64,000 nt of DNA. Origin: Klebsiella spallanzanii. GTDB lineage: Bacteria > Pseudomonadota > Gammaproteobacteria > Enterobacterales > Enterobacteriaceae. Where the stretch lies: assembly GCF_902158555.1 (NCBI RefSeq), contig NZ_CABGGS010000045.1, positions 186,001 through 250,000 on the forward strand. Direction: 5' to 3'. Positions 18,677 to 29,286 of this stretch are shown here, piece by piece. Within the stretch, counting starts at the first letter, position 1. Every line of letters starts with the position of its first letter. A model generated the notes under the pieces. It was not told the DNA's origin, made no database searches, and saw nothing but the letters and a program-made list of their open reading frames with translations. The translations under genes were made by a program, and so were the position numbers.

Positions 18677-18871
18677 ATATCCTCCTGTCCATTGTTTGGG
18701 TTCAGGAGGAGTGTATGACAGGGCTACTGACAGCATTGTGTCAGTAACCATCGTCCTACGTTTCAGAACATGCCAATACCCTACTGAGATATACTTTTAA
18801 AACGCGCGAACAAAACCATTATTCGGCAGATAGTATTTACAGAGCAAGATGGAATTTCTCTTTAACCTTAA

Positions 18872-19630
18872 ATGGAACATATTATGAATTCCCATAATCC
18901 ATTGTTTTTAGAACAGATCAAAAACTCCCCGCTGGCCCAATTTCAGGACTTCTTCACGCAAACGGTACGCCCGGCAATAGATATCACGTCCTCTACGCAA
19001 CCTATTAATCCCGGTTGCAGTAAGTTTGGCGGCGCTCCGGATCTGCCGCCCGGGACCCTCTGGCCTGAACATCCTAAAGCGTATTATCGCTTTATTGCAC
19101 AGATTAACTTTGCTGAGATAAACGTCTCTGGAACCGACCTCCCAACCAAAGGTTTACTGAGTTTGTTTTACGCAGAAGATGAAGGTGAGGGTGAGGTTTT
19201 CTGGCGGGATGAGGACTATATTCTGGCAATCTATACATCATCGACAGAAGAGCTTACTCCACTTCTTCCTTCTGAAGCTAAACGGATATCCCGCCACGCT
19301 CGCCGCATCCAGTTCACCCCGTGTATGGATATTCCTTACGATGAATACCAGACGCCACAGTGGCCTTCATTCAGTCATGAACAAGAAGATGCTTACCATA
19401 CACAGTTGCGCGATCTACTGCATAGCCAGAATTACCTGCTGGGCTACCCCTCCCACTATTCGCTCGGCTACGATCCTACTCCAGGGGAAAACTATGTTGC
19501 GCTATTGACGCTGGACTCTGACGAAAAGCTTGTATGGGAATGGCACGATGGAGACAAGTTAATGCTCTTCATCGATAAAGACGCACTTAAAAAAGGTGAT
19601 TTTTCAGCTCTTGTCGCTGATGCGGGATGA
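18872..19630 (+). CDS. YwqG-family (DUF1963) protein
   Basis: About 250 residues. The family pattern is visible: SKFGGAPDLPPGTLWPEH near residues 52-69, a QINFAEI strand near 79, a LSLFY stretch, and NYVALLTLDSD near the C-terminus. DUF1963/YwqG proteins are cytoplasmic and of unknown function. Two starts are possible, ATG 18872 and ATG 18884; neither has a strong ribosome site. It is monocistronic, convergent with secF, and stands between tsx and secF, where I recall the HNH gene yajD in E. coli. Its composition is more AT-rich than the flanking core genes, which suggests later acquisition. Confidence 0.8.
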   Translation: MEHIMNSHNPLFLEQIKNSPLAQFQDFFTQTVRPAIDITSSTQPINPGCSKFGGAPDLPPGTLWPEHPKAYYRFIAQINFAEINVSGTDLPTKGLLSLFYAEDEGEGEVFWRDEDYILAIYTSSTEELTPLLPSEAKRISRHARRIQFTPCMDIPYDEYQTPQWPSFSHEQEDAYHTQLRDLLHSQNYLLGYPSHYSLGYDPTPGENYVALLTLDSDEKLVWEWHDGDKLMLFIDKDALKKGDFSALVADAG

Positions 19631-19662
19631 CACCAGTAAAACATCTGACATAAACCATTAAA

Positions 19663-19692
19663 TAAAAAAACCGCAGCACCAGTGCTGCGGTT
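19663..19692 (-). terminator. terminator of the sec operon
   Basis: Read on the minus strand, an 11-bp stem (AACCGCAGCAC / GTGCTGCGGTT) is followed by a run of seven T. It lies 28-57 bp beyond the secF stop codon. Confidence 0.85.
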
Positions 19693-19719
19693 GATTCAGA
19701 ACGTTCAACAAAACCGATC

Positions 19720-20691
19720 TTACGGCAGAATTGACGGCTGATCCGCCCCTTCTTTCTCGACCTTCTGCTGCAGCATGTGCTCACGCTTCATGCCCAGCTT
19801 CAGCGCCAGCGCGGAGGCGACGTAGATAGAAGACGCCGTACCGATAGAGACACCAATAAGCATCGTCAGCGAGAAGCCAGCCAGAATCGGGCCACCGAAG
19901 AGATACAGCATCAGGATAACCATCAAGGTCGTCCCGGAGGTGATCAAGGTACGGTGCAGCGTCTGCGTCAACGACACGTTAAAGATTTCGTACGGCGTAC
20001 CGCGGCGAATCTTGCGGAAGTTTTCACGAATACGGTCAGATACCACGATGCTGTCGTTCAACGAGTAACCGATAACCGACATCAACGATGCCACGATAGT
20101 CAGGTCAATCTCGATGTGCAGCAGCGACAGCACGCCCATGGTTATCACCACGTCGTGCGCCAGCGCGATAACGACCCCCGCTGCCAGACGCCATTCAAAG
20201 CGAATACCGACGTAGATCAGGATACACACCAGCGCTGCGATAAGCGCCAGCGCGCCGGTCTGCGCAAGATCTGCCCCGACGCTCGGTCCGACAAACTCAA
20301 TACGCTTAACCGCTGCGTTCTGGCTGGTCGACTCGTTTATTACGGTAACGACCTTACTGCCCAGCTCCTGACTACCGTTGGCGTCATGCACCGGCGGCAT
20401 ACGGACCATGATGTCGCGGCTGCTGCCAAAGTTCTGCAACTGCGGCTCCTCAAAGCCAGCCTGCTGCAGCGACAAGCGCACCTGATCCATATCAACAGGT
20501 TTTTCGAGGGTAATTTCAATCACCGTACCACCGGTGAAATCCAGACCCCAGTTAAACCCGCGCACGCCAATGATAATAATGGACAAAATCAGCAAAAAAC
20601 CTGAAATGCCGAAGGCCCAGTAGTCCCAGCGCATAAAGTCCCAGACTTTACGGCCGTGGTTCAATTGTTCAACAGTATATTCCTGTGCCAC
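19720..20691 (-). CDS. secF: protein translocase subunit SecF
   Basis: 323 residues, the E. coli length. It has six membrane helices with a periplasmic P1-like domain between helices 1 and 2, and the RND-type motif [20 protein letters not shown] near residues 210-230. SecF works with SecD and YajC beside SecYEG and uses the proton gradient to pull proteins out on the periplasmic side. It lies 10 bp after secD and ends the operon. Confidence 0.97.
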   Translation of the reverse strand: MAQEYTVEQLNHGRKVWDFMRWDYWAFGISGFLLILSIIIIGVRGFNWGLDFTGGTVIEITLEKPVDMDQVRLSLQQAGFEEPQLQNFGSSRDIMVRMPPVHDANGSQELGSKVVTVINESTSQNAAVKRIEFVGPSVGADLAQTGALALIAALVCILIYVGIRFEWRLAAGVVIALAHDVVITMGVLSLLHIEIDLTIVASLMSVIGYSLNDSIVVSDRIRENFRKIRRGTPYEIFNVSLTQTLHRTLITSGTTLMVILMLYLFGGPILAGFSLTMLIGVSIGTASSIYVASALALKLGMKREHMLQQKVEKEGADQPSILP

Positions 20692-20701
20692 AACGCACTC
20701 C

Positions 20702-22549
20702 TCAGATAGACAGCTTTTTAACGCGCTTGCCGCCGTACAGCAGGTTCACGATGGCACGGGTGCCGACGATAGCGGTAAACATTGAGGTCGCAACACCGAT
20801 ACCGGTGGTAATTGCAAACCCTTTAATGGCACCGGTACCGACCGCGTACAGGATAATGACCTTGATAAGCGTCGTAATGTTGGCATCAAAGATGGAACTG
20901 AACGCACCAGCATAGCCTTCATGAATCGCCTGCTGCACGGAACGCCCGTTGCTCAGCTCTTCTTTAATACGTTCGTTAATCAGAACGTTCGCATCGACCG
21001 CAACCGCAAGGGTTAACACGATACCCGCAATCCCCGGCATGGTCAGCGTCGCCCCCGGAATCAGGGACATAATGCCAACAATCAGCACCAGGTTGGCAAT
21101 CAGCGCTGAGGTCGCAATCAGGCCGAACTTCTTGTAGAAGAAGATCATGAACAAGATAGAGACCACCAGACCGGCCAGACACGCTTCCAGGCCCTGCTGA
21201 ATATTCTGCATACCCAGAGTTGGACCAATGGTACGTTCCTCGACAATCTGAATCGGCGCAATCAGCGCGCCCGCACGCAGCAGCAGAGAGAGCTGACGCG
21301 CTTCTGTCGCGTTACTGATACCGGTAATACGGAAGCTGTTGCCCAGACGAGACTGGATATTGGCGATGTTAATCACCTCTTCCTCTTTCGCCAGAATCGC
21401 ACGGCCGTTGGCATCTTTCTTACCGCTGTCTTTGTACTCCACAAACAGGGTCGCCATCGGTTTACCGATGTTGTCCTTGGTGAAGTTAGACATGATGTTG
21501 CCGCCAGCGCTATCCAGAGAGATGTTAACCTGCGCCTGGTTGTACTCATCCATGCTCGACGTCGAGTCGGTGATATGGTCACCGGTGAGGATCACGCGCT
21601 TGTACAGCACAACCGGCTGTCCTTCACGGGTAAACTTCACTTCAGAGTCGCCCGGTACACGGCCGGAAGCCGCTGCAGAGCTGTCAACGTTGGTATTAAC
21701 CAGACGGAATTCCAGCGTCGCGGTCGCGCCCAGAATCTCTTTCGCGCGCGCGGTGTCCTGGATACCCGGCAGTTCAACCACAATACGATCGGCACCCTGA
21801 CGCTGAACCAGAGGTTCGGCAACGCCCAGTTGGTTGACACGGTTACGCAGGATGTTGATGTTCTGCTGAACCGCATATTCACGAGCTTCTTTCAGGCGGT
21901 CATCAGTCATCACGGCCTTCAGGCCAGTGCTGCCCTGAGTGGAGATAACCAAATCGCGGTGACGAGGGCTAAGGTATGAAATAGCCTGGTCGCGGGCCGC
22001 GCTATCGCGGAAGGCGATGCTCAGACCATAGTTATCTTCTTTACGCACGGTCGCGTAAGGAATGCCTTTATCACGCAGCTCGCTGCGCAGGCTGTCGATG
22101 TTTTGTTCCTGCAGTTTGCCCAACGCGGTGTCCATGTCGACTTCCATCAGGAAGTGGACACCGCCGCGCAGGTCAAGACCCAGCTTCATCGGCTCGGCAT
22201 ACATTGCCGCCAGCCAGCGCGGGGTTGCCGGAGCAAGGTTAAGCGCCACGACGTATTTGTCACCCAGCACGCCCATCAACGCTTCACGCGCGCGCAGCTG
22301 GATATCAGTGGTGTCGAAGCGCGCAAGAATTGCGCCCTCTTCCAGTGCCACAGACTTAGCGGTAATTTTTTCTTCTTGTAGTGTTTTCTGGACCTGGATC
22401 AGCGTTTGCTCACTGGCGGCGACGCCGCGCGCGCCAGTGATTTGAACGGCCGGATCCTCACCATACAGGTTGGGAAGCGCATACACTAAGCCGACGACGA
22501 TAACGACGATCAGCATGATGTACTTCCACAAAGGATAACGGTTTAACAC
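20702..22549 (-). CDS. secD: protein translocase subunit SecD
   Basis: 615 residues, the E. coli length. The first membrane helix (residues 10-28) is followed by a large periplasmic region of about 420 residues. This includes [17 protein letters not shown] and the P1 head. Five more helices follow, with [14 protein letters not shown] as the conserved RND-type motif. It drives late protein translocation with SecF. The operon order is queA-tgt-yajC-secD-secF. Confidence 0.97.
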   Translation of the reverse strand: MLNRYPLWKYIMLIVVIVVGLVYALPNLYGEDPAVQITGARGVAASEQTLIQVQKTLQEEKITAKSVALEEGAILARFDTTDIQLRAREALMGVLGDKYVVALNLAPATPRWLAAMYAEPMKLGLDLRGGVHFLMEVDMDTALGKLQEQNIDSLRSELRDKGIPYATVRKEDNYGLSIAFRDSAARDQAISYLSPRHRDLVISTQGSTGLKAVMTDDRLKEAREYAVQQNINILRNRVNQLGVAEPLVQRQGADRIVVELPGIQDTARAKEILGATATLEFRLVNTNVDSSAAASGRVPGDSEVKFTREGQPVVLYKRVILTGDHITDSTSSMDEYNQAQVNISLDSAGGNIMSNFTKDNIGKPMATLFVEYKDSGKKDANGRAILAKEEEVINIANIQSRLGNSFRITGISNATEARQLSLLLRAGALIAPIQIVEERTIGPTLGMQNIQQGLEACLAGLVVSILFMIFFYKKFGLIATSALIANLVLIVGIMSLIPGATLTMPGIAGIVLTLAVAVDANVLINERIKEELSNGRSVQQAIHEGYAGAFSSIFDANITTLIKVIILYAVGTGAIKGFAITTGIGVATSMFTAIVGTRAIVNLLYGGKRVKKLSI

Positions 22550-22576
22550 GGCAGTTCCCTTAGGGAAAATGAGTAA

Positions 22577-22909
22577 TTACAGCGCCTTCATGGTGCCTTT
22601 CGGCAGAACGGCAGCTACGAAGTCACGTTTGATAACCACTTCGGTGGTATCGTTCAGCGCAATAGCGATGTATCCGCTTTCCGCAACTTTAGTCACACGC
22701 CCAACCAGGCCACCGTTGGTCAGCACTTCATCGCCTTTAGCGATGGAGTTCATCAGGTTTTTATGTTCTTTGGTGCGTTTCTGCTGTGGACGCAGGATCA
22801 TGAAGTAAAAAATCAGACCAAACACCACCAGCATCAGGATCAGAGACATCGGACTGCCCTGCGCCGCGCCACCGGTTGCTGCTACCGCATCAGAAATAAA
22901 AAAGCTCAT
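22577..22909 (-). CDS. yajC: Sec translocon accessory subunit YajC
   Basis: 110 residues, matching E. coli YajC: an N-terminal membrane helix (about 20-40, MSLILMLVVFGLIFYFMIL), then RPQQKRTKEH and a small soluble beta domain. YajC associates with SecDF and YidC. The frame is open ten codons upstream of the MSFFISDA start, but the ATG at 22909 has GAGGGAATT before it. It lies 22 bp after tgt. Confidence 0.96.
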   Translation of the reverse strand: MSFFISDAVAATGGAAQGSPMSLILMLVVFGLIFYFMILRPQQKRTKEHKNLMNSIAKGDEVLTNGGLVGRVTKVAESGYIAIALNDTTEVVIKRDFVAAVLPKGTMKAL

Positions 22910-22931
22910 TGAAATTCCCTCATTATTAAAA

Positions 22932-24101
<1,170 letters not shown>

Positions 24102-24114
24102 TCATGCCGGGAAC

Positions 24115-25185
24115 TTATTCCCCGACACGCTCAGAAATAGCCTGCGGATTGTACGTGATAAACATGGCATCACCGTAACTAAAAAAGCGATATTCTTGTT
24201 CTACAGCAGCCTTATAGGCGTTCATGGTGTGCTGATAGCCCGCAAATGCGGAAACCAGCATGATCAGCGTCGATTCCGGCAGGTGGAAGTTGGTCACCAG
24301 CGCATCAATAACCTGATATTGATAACCTGGGAAAATAAAGATTTGCGTATCACCGAAGAACGGCGCAATCAGCGCGTCTTTTGCCGCCTGCGCGGCGCTC
24401 TCCAGCGAGCGTACCGACGTCGTCCCGACGGCAATCACCCGGTTGCCGCGCGCTTTTGCCGCCAGCACCGCGTCGACCACATCCTGCGGCACTTCCGCAT
24501 ATTCGGAATGCATAATGTGGTCTTCGATTGAATCTACGCGCACCGGCTGGAACGTCCCTGCGCCCACGTGTAGCGTAACGAACGCCGTCTCAATACCTTT
24601 TTCGCGCAGTGCCGCCAGCAGTGGATCGTCAAAGTGCAGACCCGCGGTCGGCGCGGCGACGGCGCCAGGCTTAGTGCTATAGACCGTTTGATATAGCTCG
24701 CGGTCGGCATCTTCGTCCGGGCGGTCGATATACGGCGGCAACGGCATATGACCGATGGCGTTAAGGATATCCAGCACCGGACGCGAGTCGTTGAATTCAA
24801 CTTCAAACAGCGCACCGTGACGCGCCAGCATGGTGGCGTTAATGCTTTCATCATCACCGAGCAGCAGTTCGGCGCCCGGCTTCGGCGCTTTGGAAGCGCG
24901 AATATGTGCCAGAATACGTTTATCATCAAGCATACGCTCGACCAGCACTTCAATCTTGCCGCCGCTGGCTTTACGGCCAAACAGGCGCGCCGGGATCACG
25001 CGGGTATTATTAAAGACCAGCAGATCTCCAGGGTTGAGCTTATCGAGTAAATCGGTGAAAGTACCGTGCGTCAGCGCGCCCGTCGGCCCGTCTAATGACA
25101 GCAAGCGGCAGCTACTGCGCTCAGGCATGGGATAGTGGGCAATCAGGGATTCGGGTAATTCAAAGGAAAAATCGGCAACGCGCAT
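24115..25185 (-). CDS. queA: S-adenosylmethionine:tRNA ribosyltransferase-isomerase QueA
   Basis: 356 residues, the E. coli length. It moves the ribosyl part of S-adenosylmethionine to preQ1 in tRNA, giving epoxyqueuosine. The start [12 protein letters not shown], the central AAPTAGLHF and the end [13 protein letters not shown] to SYGDAM are characteristic. It is the first gene of the queA-tgt-yajC-secDF operon and divergent from acpH over 90 bp. Confidence 0.97.
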   Translation of the reverse strand: MRVADFSFELPESLIAHYPMPERSSCRLLSLDGPTGALTHGTFTDLLDKLNPGDLLVFNNTRVIPARLFGRKASGGKIEVLVERMLDDKRILAHIRASKAPKPGAELLLGDDESINATMLARHGALFEVEFNDSRPVLDILNAIGHMPLPPYIDRPDEDADRELYQTVYSTKPGAVAAPTAGLHFDDPLLAALREKGIETAFVTLHVGAGTFQPVRVDSIEDHIMHSEYAEVPQDVVDAVLAAKARGNRVIAVGTTSVRSLESAAQAAKDALIAPFFGDTQIFIFPGYQYQVIDALVTNFHLPESTLIMLVSAFAGYQHTMNAYKAAVEQEYRFFSYGDAMFITYNPQAISERVGE

Positions 25186-25275
25186 GACGGTAACTCAGAC
25201 TAATAAAGAGGCGGGTAGTCTAGTGCCGGGAGGTTCTCCCTGCAACCGTTACCACCTCAGGACAAAGATTAAACG

Positions 25276-25857
25276 ATGAATTTTCTTGCACACCTGCACT
25301 TAGCCCATCTCGCCGACAGTTCGCTACCCGGCAACCTGCTGGCCGACTTTGTTCGCGGCAATCCGCAACAGGATTACCCCGCCGATATCGTTGACGGCAT
25401 TTTTATGCATCGGCGTATCGATGTGATGACCGACAACCTGGCAGAAGTGAAAGAAGCCCGCGAGTGGTTCCGCCCGCAGACCCGCCGCGTCGCGCCGATT
25501 ACTCTCGACGTAATGTGGGATCACTTTCTGTCGCACCACTGGGAACGCATTTCTCCTGAGATGCCGCTGACCGAGTTCGTTCGCTATGCGCATACTCAGG
25601 TAGCGCAGATCCTGCCCGATTCTCCGCCGCGCTTTGTGAATCTCAACGAATACCTCTGGTCAGAGCGCTGGCTTGAACGCTACCAGGACATGGATTTTAT
25701 TCAGCGCGTGCTCAACGGTATGGCCAGCCGCCGCCCGCGCCTTGATGCCCTGCGCGACTCCTGGCAGGATCTGGATACGCACTACGATCGACTTGAGCAG
25801 CAGTTCTGGCGCTTCTATCCGCAGATGATGGCGCAGGCAAAAAAACGTGAGCTATAA
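25276..25857 (+). CDS. acpH: acyl-carrier-protein phosphodiesterase
   Basis: 193 residues, the E. coli AcpH length, a HD-like fold hydrolase. It removes the phosphopantetheine arm from acyl carrier protein. The start [15 protein letters not shown] and the stretch [11 protein letters not shown] near residue 77 are conserved and hold likely metal ligands. In E. coli its neighbour is malZ; here about 10 kb of accessory DNA separates them. Confidence 0.95.
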   Translation: MNFLAHLHLAHLADSSLPGNLLADFVRGNPQQDYPADIVDGIFMHRRIDVMTDNLAEVKEAREWFRPQTRRVAPITLDVMWDHFLSHHWERISPEMPLTEFVRYAHTQVAQILPDSPPRFVNLNEYLWSERWLERYQDMDFIQRVLNGMASRRPRLDALRDSWQDLDTHYDRLEQQFWRFYPQMMAQAKKREL

Positions 25858-25914
25858 ATGATTGCTCTTTTCCCGCAAAAGACTATCCTGAAAAGCGCTT
25901 TTAAATAACGATTG

Positions 25915-25951
25915 ATAGACAAAACCTATCTCATCGATTGTCAGCGTCACG
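25915..25951 (+). promoter_or_regulatory. OxyR-type binding site before the peroxiredoxin gene
   Basis: The four quarter sites ATAG, CTAT, ATTG and CACG stand at exact 7-bp spacings, against the OxyR pattern ATAG-N7-CTAT-N7-ATAG-N7-CTAT. The first two are perfect, the third has one mismatch and the fourth is weak. The site ends directly at the -35 box, the usual activating position. Confidence 0.7.
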
Positions 25952-25980
25952 TTGAGTTCCCCCGCCCCTCTCCCTATACT
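25952..25980 (+). promoter_or_regulatory. sigma-70 promoter of the peroxiredoxin gene
   Basis: TTGAGT and TATACT are separated by 17 bp and followed 47 bp later by the start codon. A GGAG ribosome site precedes the ATG. Confidence 0.7.
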
Positions 25981-26027
25981 TGCCCGCGTTGCGTTCCAAT
26001 TAACCTTAGTATTAACAGGAGAATCAT

Positions 26028-26630
26028 ATGGTTCTGGTTACTCGTCAGGCTCCGGACTTCACCGCGGCGGCAGTATTAGGTAACGGCGAAATCGTTGAGA
26101 AATTCAATTTCAAACAGCACACCAACGGTAAAGCCACCGTTCTGTTTTTCTGGCCGATGGACTTCACCTTCGTTTGCCCGTCAGAACTGATTGCTTTTGA
26201 CAAACGCTACGAAGAATTCCAGAAACGCGGCGTAGAAGTCGTTGGCGTTTCTTTTGACTCCGAATTCGTGCACAACGCATGGCGTAACACCCCAGTCGAC
26301 CAGGGTGGTATCGGTCCGGTTAAATACGCAATGGTTGCTGACATCAAACGCGAAATCCAGAAAGCGTACGGTATCGAGCATCCGGACGAAGGCGTTGCCC
26401 TGCGCGGCTCTTTCCTGATCGATGCTAACGGCGTTGTTCGCCACCAGGTGGTTAACGACCTGCCGCTGGGCCGTAACATCGACGAAATGCTGCGCATGGT
26501 TGACGCGCTGCAGTTCCACGAAGAGCACGGCGAAGTTTGCCCGGCGCAGTGGGAAAAAGGAAAAGAAGGTATGGCCGCTTCTCCGGAAGGCGTTGCTAAA
26601 TACCTGACCGAGAACGTTTCCAGCCTGTAA
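26028..26630 (+). CDS. typical 2-Cys peroxiredoxin (AhpC/Tsa family)
   Basis: 200 residues. The peroxidatic cysteine is C50 in FTFVCPSE and the resolving cysteine C171 in GEVCPAQW, so it is a typical 2-Cys enzyme that reduces hydrogen peroxide and organic peroxides in the cytoplasm. It has GGIG at 93-96 but no C-terminal YF motif, the pattern of enzymes that resist over-oxidation. The strong codon bias (many AAC, GGT and CGT codons) suggests high expression. It is distinct from the AhpCF pair; a similar gene lies near malZ/acpH in Salmonella, as I recall. No reductase partner is nearby. The promoter has an OxyR-type site. Confidence 0.93.
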   Translation: MVLVTRQAPDFTAAAVLGNGEIVEKFNFKQHTNGKATVLFFWPMDFTFVCPSELIAFDKRYEEFQKRGVEVVGVSFDSEFVHNAWRNTPVDQGGIGPVKYAMVADIKREIQKAYGIEHPDEGVALRGSFLIDANGVVRHQVVNDLPLGRNIDEMLRMVDALQFHEEHGEVCPAQWEKGKEGMAASPEGVAKYLTENVSSL

Positions 26631-26646
26631 TCGGCAGACGTTTCAG

Positions 26647-26675
26647 AAAAAGGCTCGCAGCTGCGGGCCTTTTTT
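26647..26675 (+). terminator. terminator after the peroxiredoxin gene
   Basis: A GC-rich stem (AAGGC..CGCA / TGCG.GCCTT) is flanked by A-run and T-run, ending in TTTTTTTG, 17 bp after the stop codon. Confidence 0.85.
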
Positions 26676-27068
26676 GTGCCCCGATTTCGCCTTTTTCAAC
26701 TCATCGCAATACAAACATTGATATCGCAAATGATTAAAATCGTCCCTCTGCACGTTTTTTGATACTCCGTTCAAACTTTGTAAAAAAAACACCCCTATAT
26801 TTGTGATAAACATCCCACATCTTCATTTAAAATTCAGATGTTCGACCATTCATTCGTCCTGTCTTTTTCTTCCGCACAAAGAGAATAATTGTAACTAACT
26901 GATATTAAACAACATAATAAATCTATTTTTTACATAAAAAATAATTCAAACATTACTCCAGTGTGATCAACTTCAATATTTAAAAATCCATATGTGATCT
27001 GAACCATCATTTTTGTTGATATATTTGTCCATGATCTAGTTCAGGAATATGAACGCATTAAGGATCGG
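26676..27068 (+). promoter_or_regulatory. AT-rich upstream region of the PTS operon
   Basis: About 390 bp without a gene, clearly more AT-rich than the surroundings. It holds one strong CRP-like site (26802-26817, TGTGA-N6-TCCCA) and two weaker ones 31 bp apart (26962-26977, 26993-27008). A CATGAT hexamer at 27030-27035 falls where a -10 box would be if the last site were class II. Its composition would also suit H-NS silencing. No regulator gene is adjacent. Confidence 0.5.
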
Positions 27069-27515
27069 ATGATGGAAATTATTTTTGACCCTACATTGAT
27101 TGCGCTTAAGCAGAATATTTCAACCGCCGAGCAGGCTATCGAATTCGCTGGCTCGCTGCTTGTCCGGAAAAATATTTGTCGGGTGGAATATATCGGCGAA
27201 ATGCTCGAAGTCTATCGCGATTTTGGTCCAGCCATTGTTATCGACTACGGTCTGGCGATGCCGCATGCACGACCAGAAAAAGGCGCATTACGAACAGGGT
27301 TTTCATTAGTTACCACCCAACAACCAATCGCCTTTGGTCATGAGGAGTTTGATCCGGTTAACGTCATCATCGCCATCGCTGGGGCGGATGCCGATAGTCA
27401 TATAAAAATGATCCAACTTATAGCCTCACTGGTTGAGTCAGATATTGTCAGTTTTCTCCAACAGGAGAATGACATCAATTCAGTATTACATTTCATCCAA
27501 AAGCAAATGGAGTAG
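27069..27515 (+). CDS. PTS EIIA component, fructose/ascorbate (UlaC-like) type
   Basis: 148 residues, one EIIA domain of the mannitol/fructose superfamily. The phosphorylated histidine is H66 in YGLAMPHARPEKG, the usual family signature. It takes phosphate from HPr and passes it to the separate EIIB encoded next. AAGGA lies just before the ATG at 27069; a second ATG follows at once, so the first methionine is uncertain. It heads a five-gene operon with EIIB, EIIC, a PfkB kinase and a class II aldolase. Confidence 0.9.
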   Translation: MMEIIFDPTLIALKQNISTAEQAIEFAGSLLVRKNICRVEYIGEMLEVYRDFGPAIVIDYGLAMPHARPEKGALRTGFSLVTTQQPIAFGHEEFDPVNVIIAIAGADADSHIKMIQLIASLVESDIVSFLQQENDINSVLHFIQKQME

Positions 27516-27520
27516 TCATT

Positions 27521-27808
27521 ATGTTAGTTATCAGAACAGTTTGTGGTAACGGTATTGGCAGTTCATTAATGGCTGCTAATAATGTCAAAAAAATATGTGA
27601 TGAATTAGGTATCAAAGCTGACGTCGCCTCCGTTGATTTTGCCAATGCCGTAGGTGAAAAAGCCGATCTTTATGTCACGATAAAAGAATTGGCAAACCAA
27701 TTTCCTGCGCACTGTAACGTTGCCATTATTCGCAGCTATGTGCATAAAGCGAAAATCGCTGAAGATATTACTGAAGCACTCACCAAAGTTGCTGCGACTC
27801 ACTCTTAA
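27521..27808 (+). CDS. PTS EIIB component (UlaB-like)
   Basis: 95 residues, a small Rossmann-like EIIB domain. The phosphocysteine is C8 in RTVCGNGIGSS, the signature of the ascorbate/galactitol EIIB group. It carries phosphate from EIIA to the sugar during uptake by EIIC. It lies five bp after the EIIA gene and 20 bp before EIIC. Confidence 0.9.
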   Translation: MLVIRTVCGNGIGSSLMAANNVKKICDELGIKADVASVDFANAVGEKADLYVTIKELANQFPAHCNVAIIRSYVHKAKIAEDITEALTKVAATHS

Positions 27809-27828
27809 TCATTATTGAGGGAACGATC

Positions 27829-29220
27829 ATGCAGGCTATTCTTAGTTTCTTATCGGAAATATTTAGTCAACCCGCATTTCTGATGGGGATTATCGCATTT
27901 GTCGGTTTAGTGGCACTGCGATCCCCCGGAAATAAATTACTCACCGGTACCTTGAAGCCTATTTTAGGCTACTTGATGTTAAGCGCGGGTGCAGGGGTTA
28001 TCGTTGCCAACCTGAACCCGCTTGGCGGCATTATCGAAGCCGGGTTTAATATTCGCGGCGTTATCCCTAACAACGAGGCCATTGTTTCCGTCGCGCAGAA
28101 AGTGCTGGGTGTGGAAACCATGAGTATTTTGCTGCTCGGATTTATTTTCAACCTGGTGATTGCCCGTTTCACCAAGTACAAATATATCTTTCTGACCGGC
28201 CACCACTCTTTCTTCCTGGCCTGTCTGTTCTCGGCGGTGCTACAGGCGGCAGAATTCCGCGGCTGGATGCTGGTTCTGATCGGGGGATTCCTGCTGGGCT
28301 CATGGTCAGCCATTTCTCCTGCCATTGGTCAACGCTATACCAAGCAGGTCACCGAAGACGGCGGCATTGCGATGGGGCACTTCGGTTCCCTCGGCTATTA
28401 CATCTCAGCCTGGATTGCGACCAAAACCGGCAACCCGGCCAATTCTTTCGCCGATACCGAAATATCAGAGAAATGGGGCTTTCTGCGCGATACTACGGTC
28501 ACCACAGGCATCGTGATGTTCATCATCTACTTTGTGTGTAGCGCCGTCGCAGGCACAGAGTACCTGCGTACGATAACGGATCAGAACATGCTGATCTTCT
28601 CCATCCTGACCGGTCTGCAGTTTGCCGTCGGCGTCGCCATCGTCTACAACGGCGTGCGGCTGATCCTCGGCGATCTGGTCCCGGCCTTCCAGGGGATCAG
28701 TCAGAAGCTGATACCGAACTCTATCCCGGCCGTTGATTGCGCGGTGTTCTTCACCTTTAGTCCAACCGCCGTGGTCGTGGGGTTCATCAGCTCGTTCATT
28801 GGCGGTCTGGTCGGTATGCTGTTCCTGGGCGCATTTGGTATGGCGCTGATTATTCCTGGCATGGTACCGCACTTCTTCTGCGGCGGGACTTCCGGAGTCT
28901 TTGCCGACAAACTTGGCGGCAAGCGCGGCTGTGTGATTGCCTCGTTCATCGGCGGGATATTCCTCGCTTTCCTCCCGGCGATGCTACTCCCGGCGCTGGG
29001 CAACCTTGGCTTTGAAAACAGCACATTTGCCGACTTCGATTTCGCCGTCTGGGGCATCATCATCGGGAATGCTTTCACCCAGTTTGGTCAGATAACTATC
29101 TATCTGATTTGCCTGGCGCTCATTGTTGCGCTGCTGGTGCCATTCTGCTTCCGTTCAGTTCGTGTAGTCGGTGACACGCTCAGCTATGAGGAGCTCACTG
29201 CGGATAAGAAAAATGAATAA
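27829..29220 (+). CDS. PTS EIIC permease, ascorbate (UlaA/SgaT) family
   Basis: 463 residues with about ten membrane helices. Conserved stretches shared with UlaA are seen: GYLMLSAGAGVI near residue 47, NGVRLILGDLVPAFQGIS near 270, DCAVFFTFSPTAVV near 304, and IIPGMVPHFFCGGTSGVFAD near 345. It is the membrane channel for a PTS sugar, phosphorylated by the EIIB. The ascorbate-specific enzymes UlaD, UlaE and UlaF are absent here, so ascorbate is not a safe substrate guess; the kinase and aldolase downstream suggest a ketose or polyol. Confidence 0.92.
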   Translation: MQAILSFLSEIFSQPAFLMGIIAFVGLVALRSPGNKLLTGTLKPILGYLMLSAGAGVIVANLNPLGGIIEAGFNIRGVIPNNEAIVSVAQKVLGVETMSILLLGFIFNLVIARFTKYKYIFLTGHHSFFLACLFSAVLQAAEFRGWMLVLIGGFLLGSWSAISPAIGQRYTKQVTEDGGIAMGHFGSLGYYISAWIATKTGNPANSFADTEISEKWGFLRDTTVTTGIVMFIIYFVCSAVAGTEYLRTITDQNMLIFSILTGLQFAVGVAIVYNGVRLILGDLVPAFQGISQKLIPNSIPAVDCAVFFTFSPTAVVVGFISSFIGGLVGMLFLGAFGMALIIPGMVPHFFCGGTSGVFADKLGGKRGCVIASFIGGIFLAFLPAMLLPALGNLGFENSTFADFDFAVWGIIIGNAFTQFGQITIYLICLALIVALLVPFCFRSVRVVGDTLSYEELTADKKNE

Positions 29221-29236
29221 GTGGTTTCATTTTTCC

Positions 29237-29262
29237 CTGCGGGAAGGGATTTCTTCCCGCAG
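29237..29262 (+). other. intercistronic hairpin between EIIC and kinase genes
   Basis: A perfect 10-bp stem (CTGCGGGAAG / CTTCCCGCAG) with a 6-nt loop lies 16 bp after the EIIC stop. No T-run follows, so it may set transcript stability and lower kinase/aldolase output relative to the PTS rather than terminate. Confidence 0.5.
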
Positions 29263-29286
29263 CTGACAAAATAATCAGGAGTTGTT

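Noticed and set aside
19777-20604. 275-codon open frame opposite secF
   Set aside because: Composition (very many H, Q and R) is that of an antisense frame; secF on the other strand is certain.
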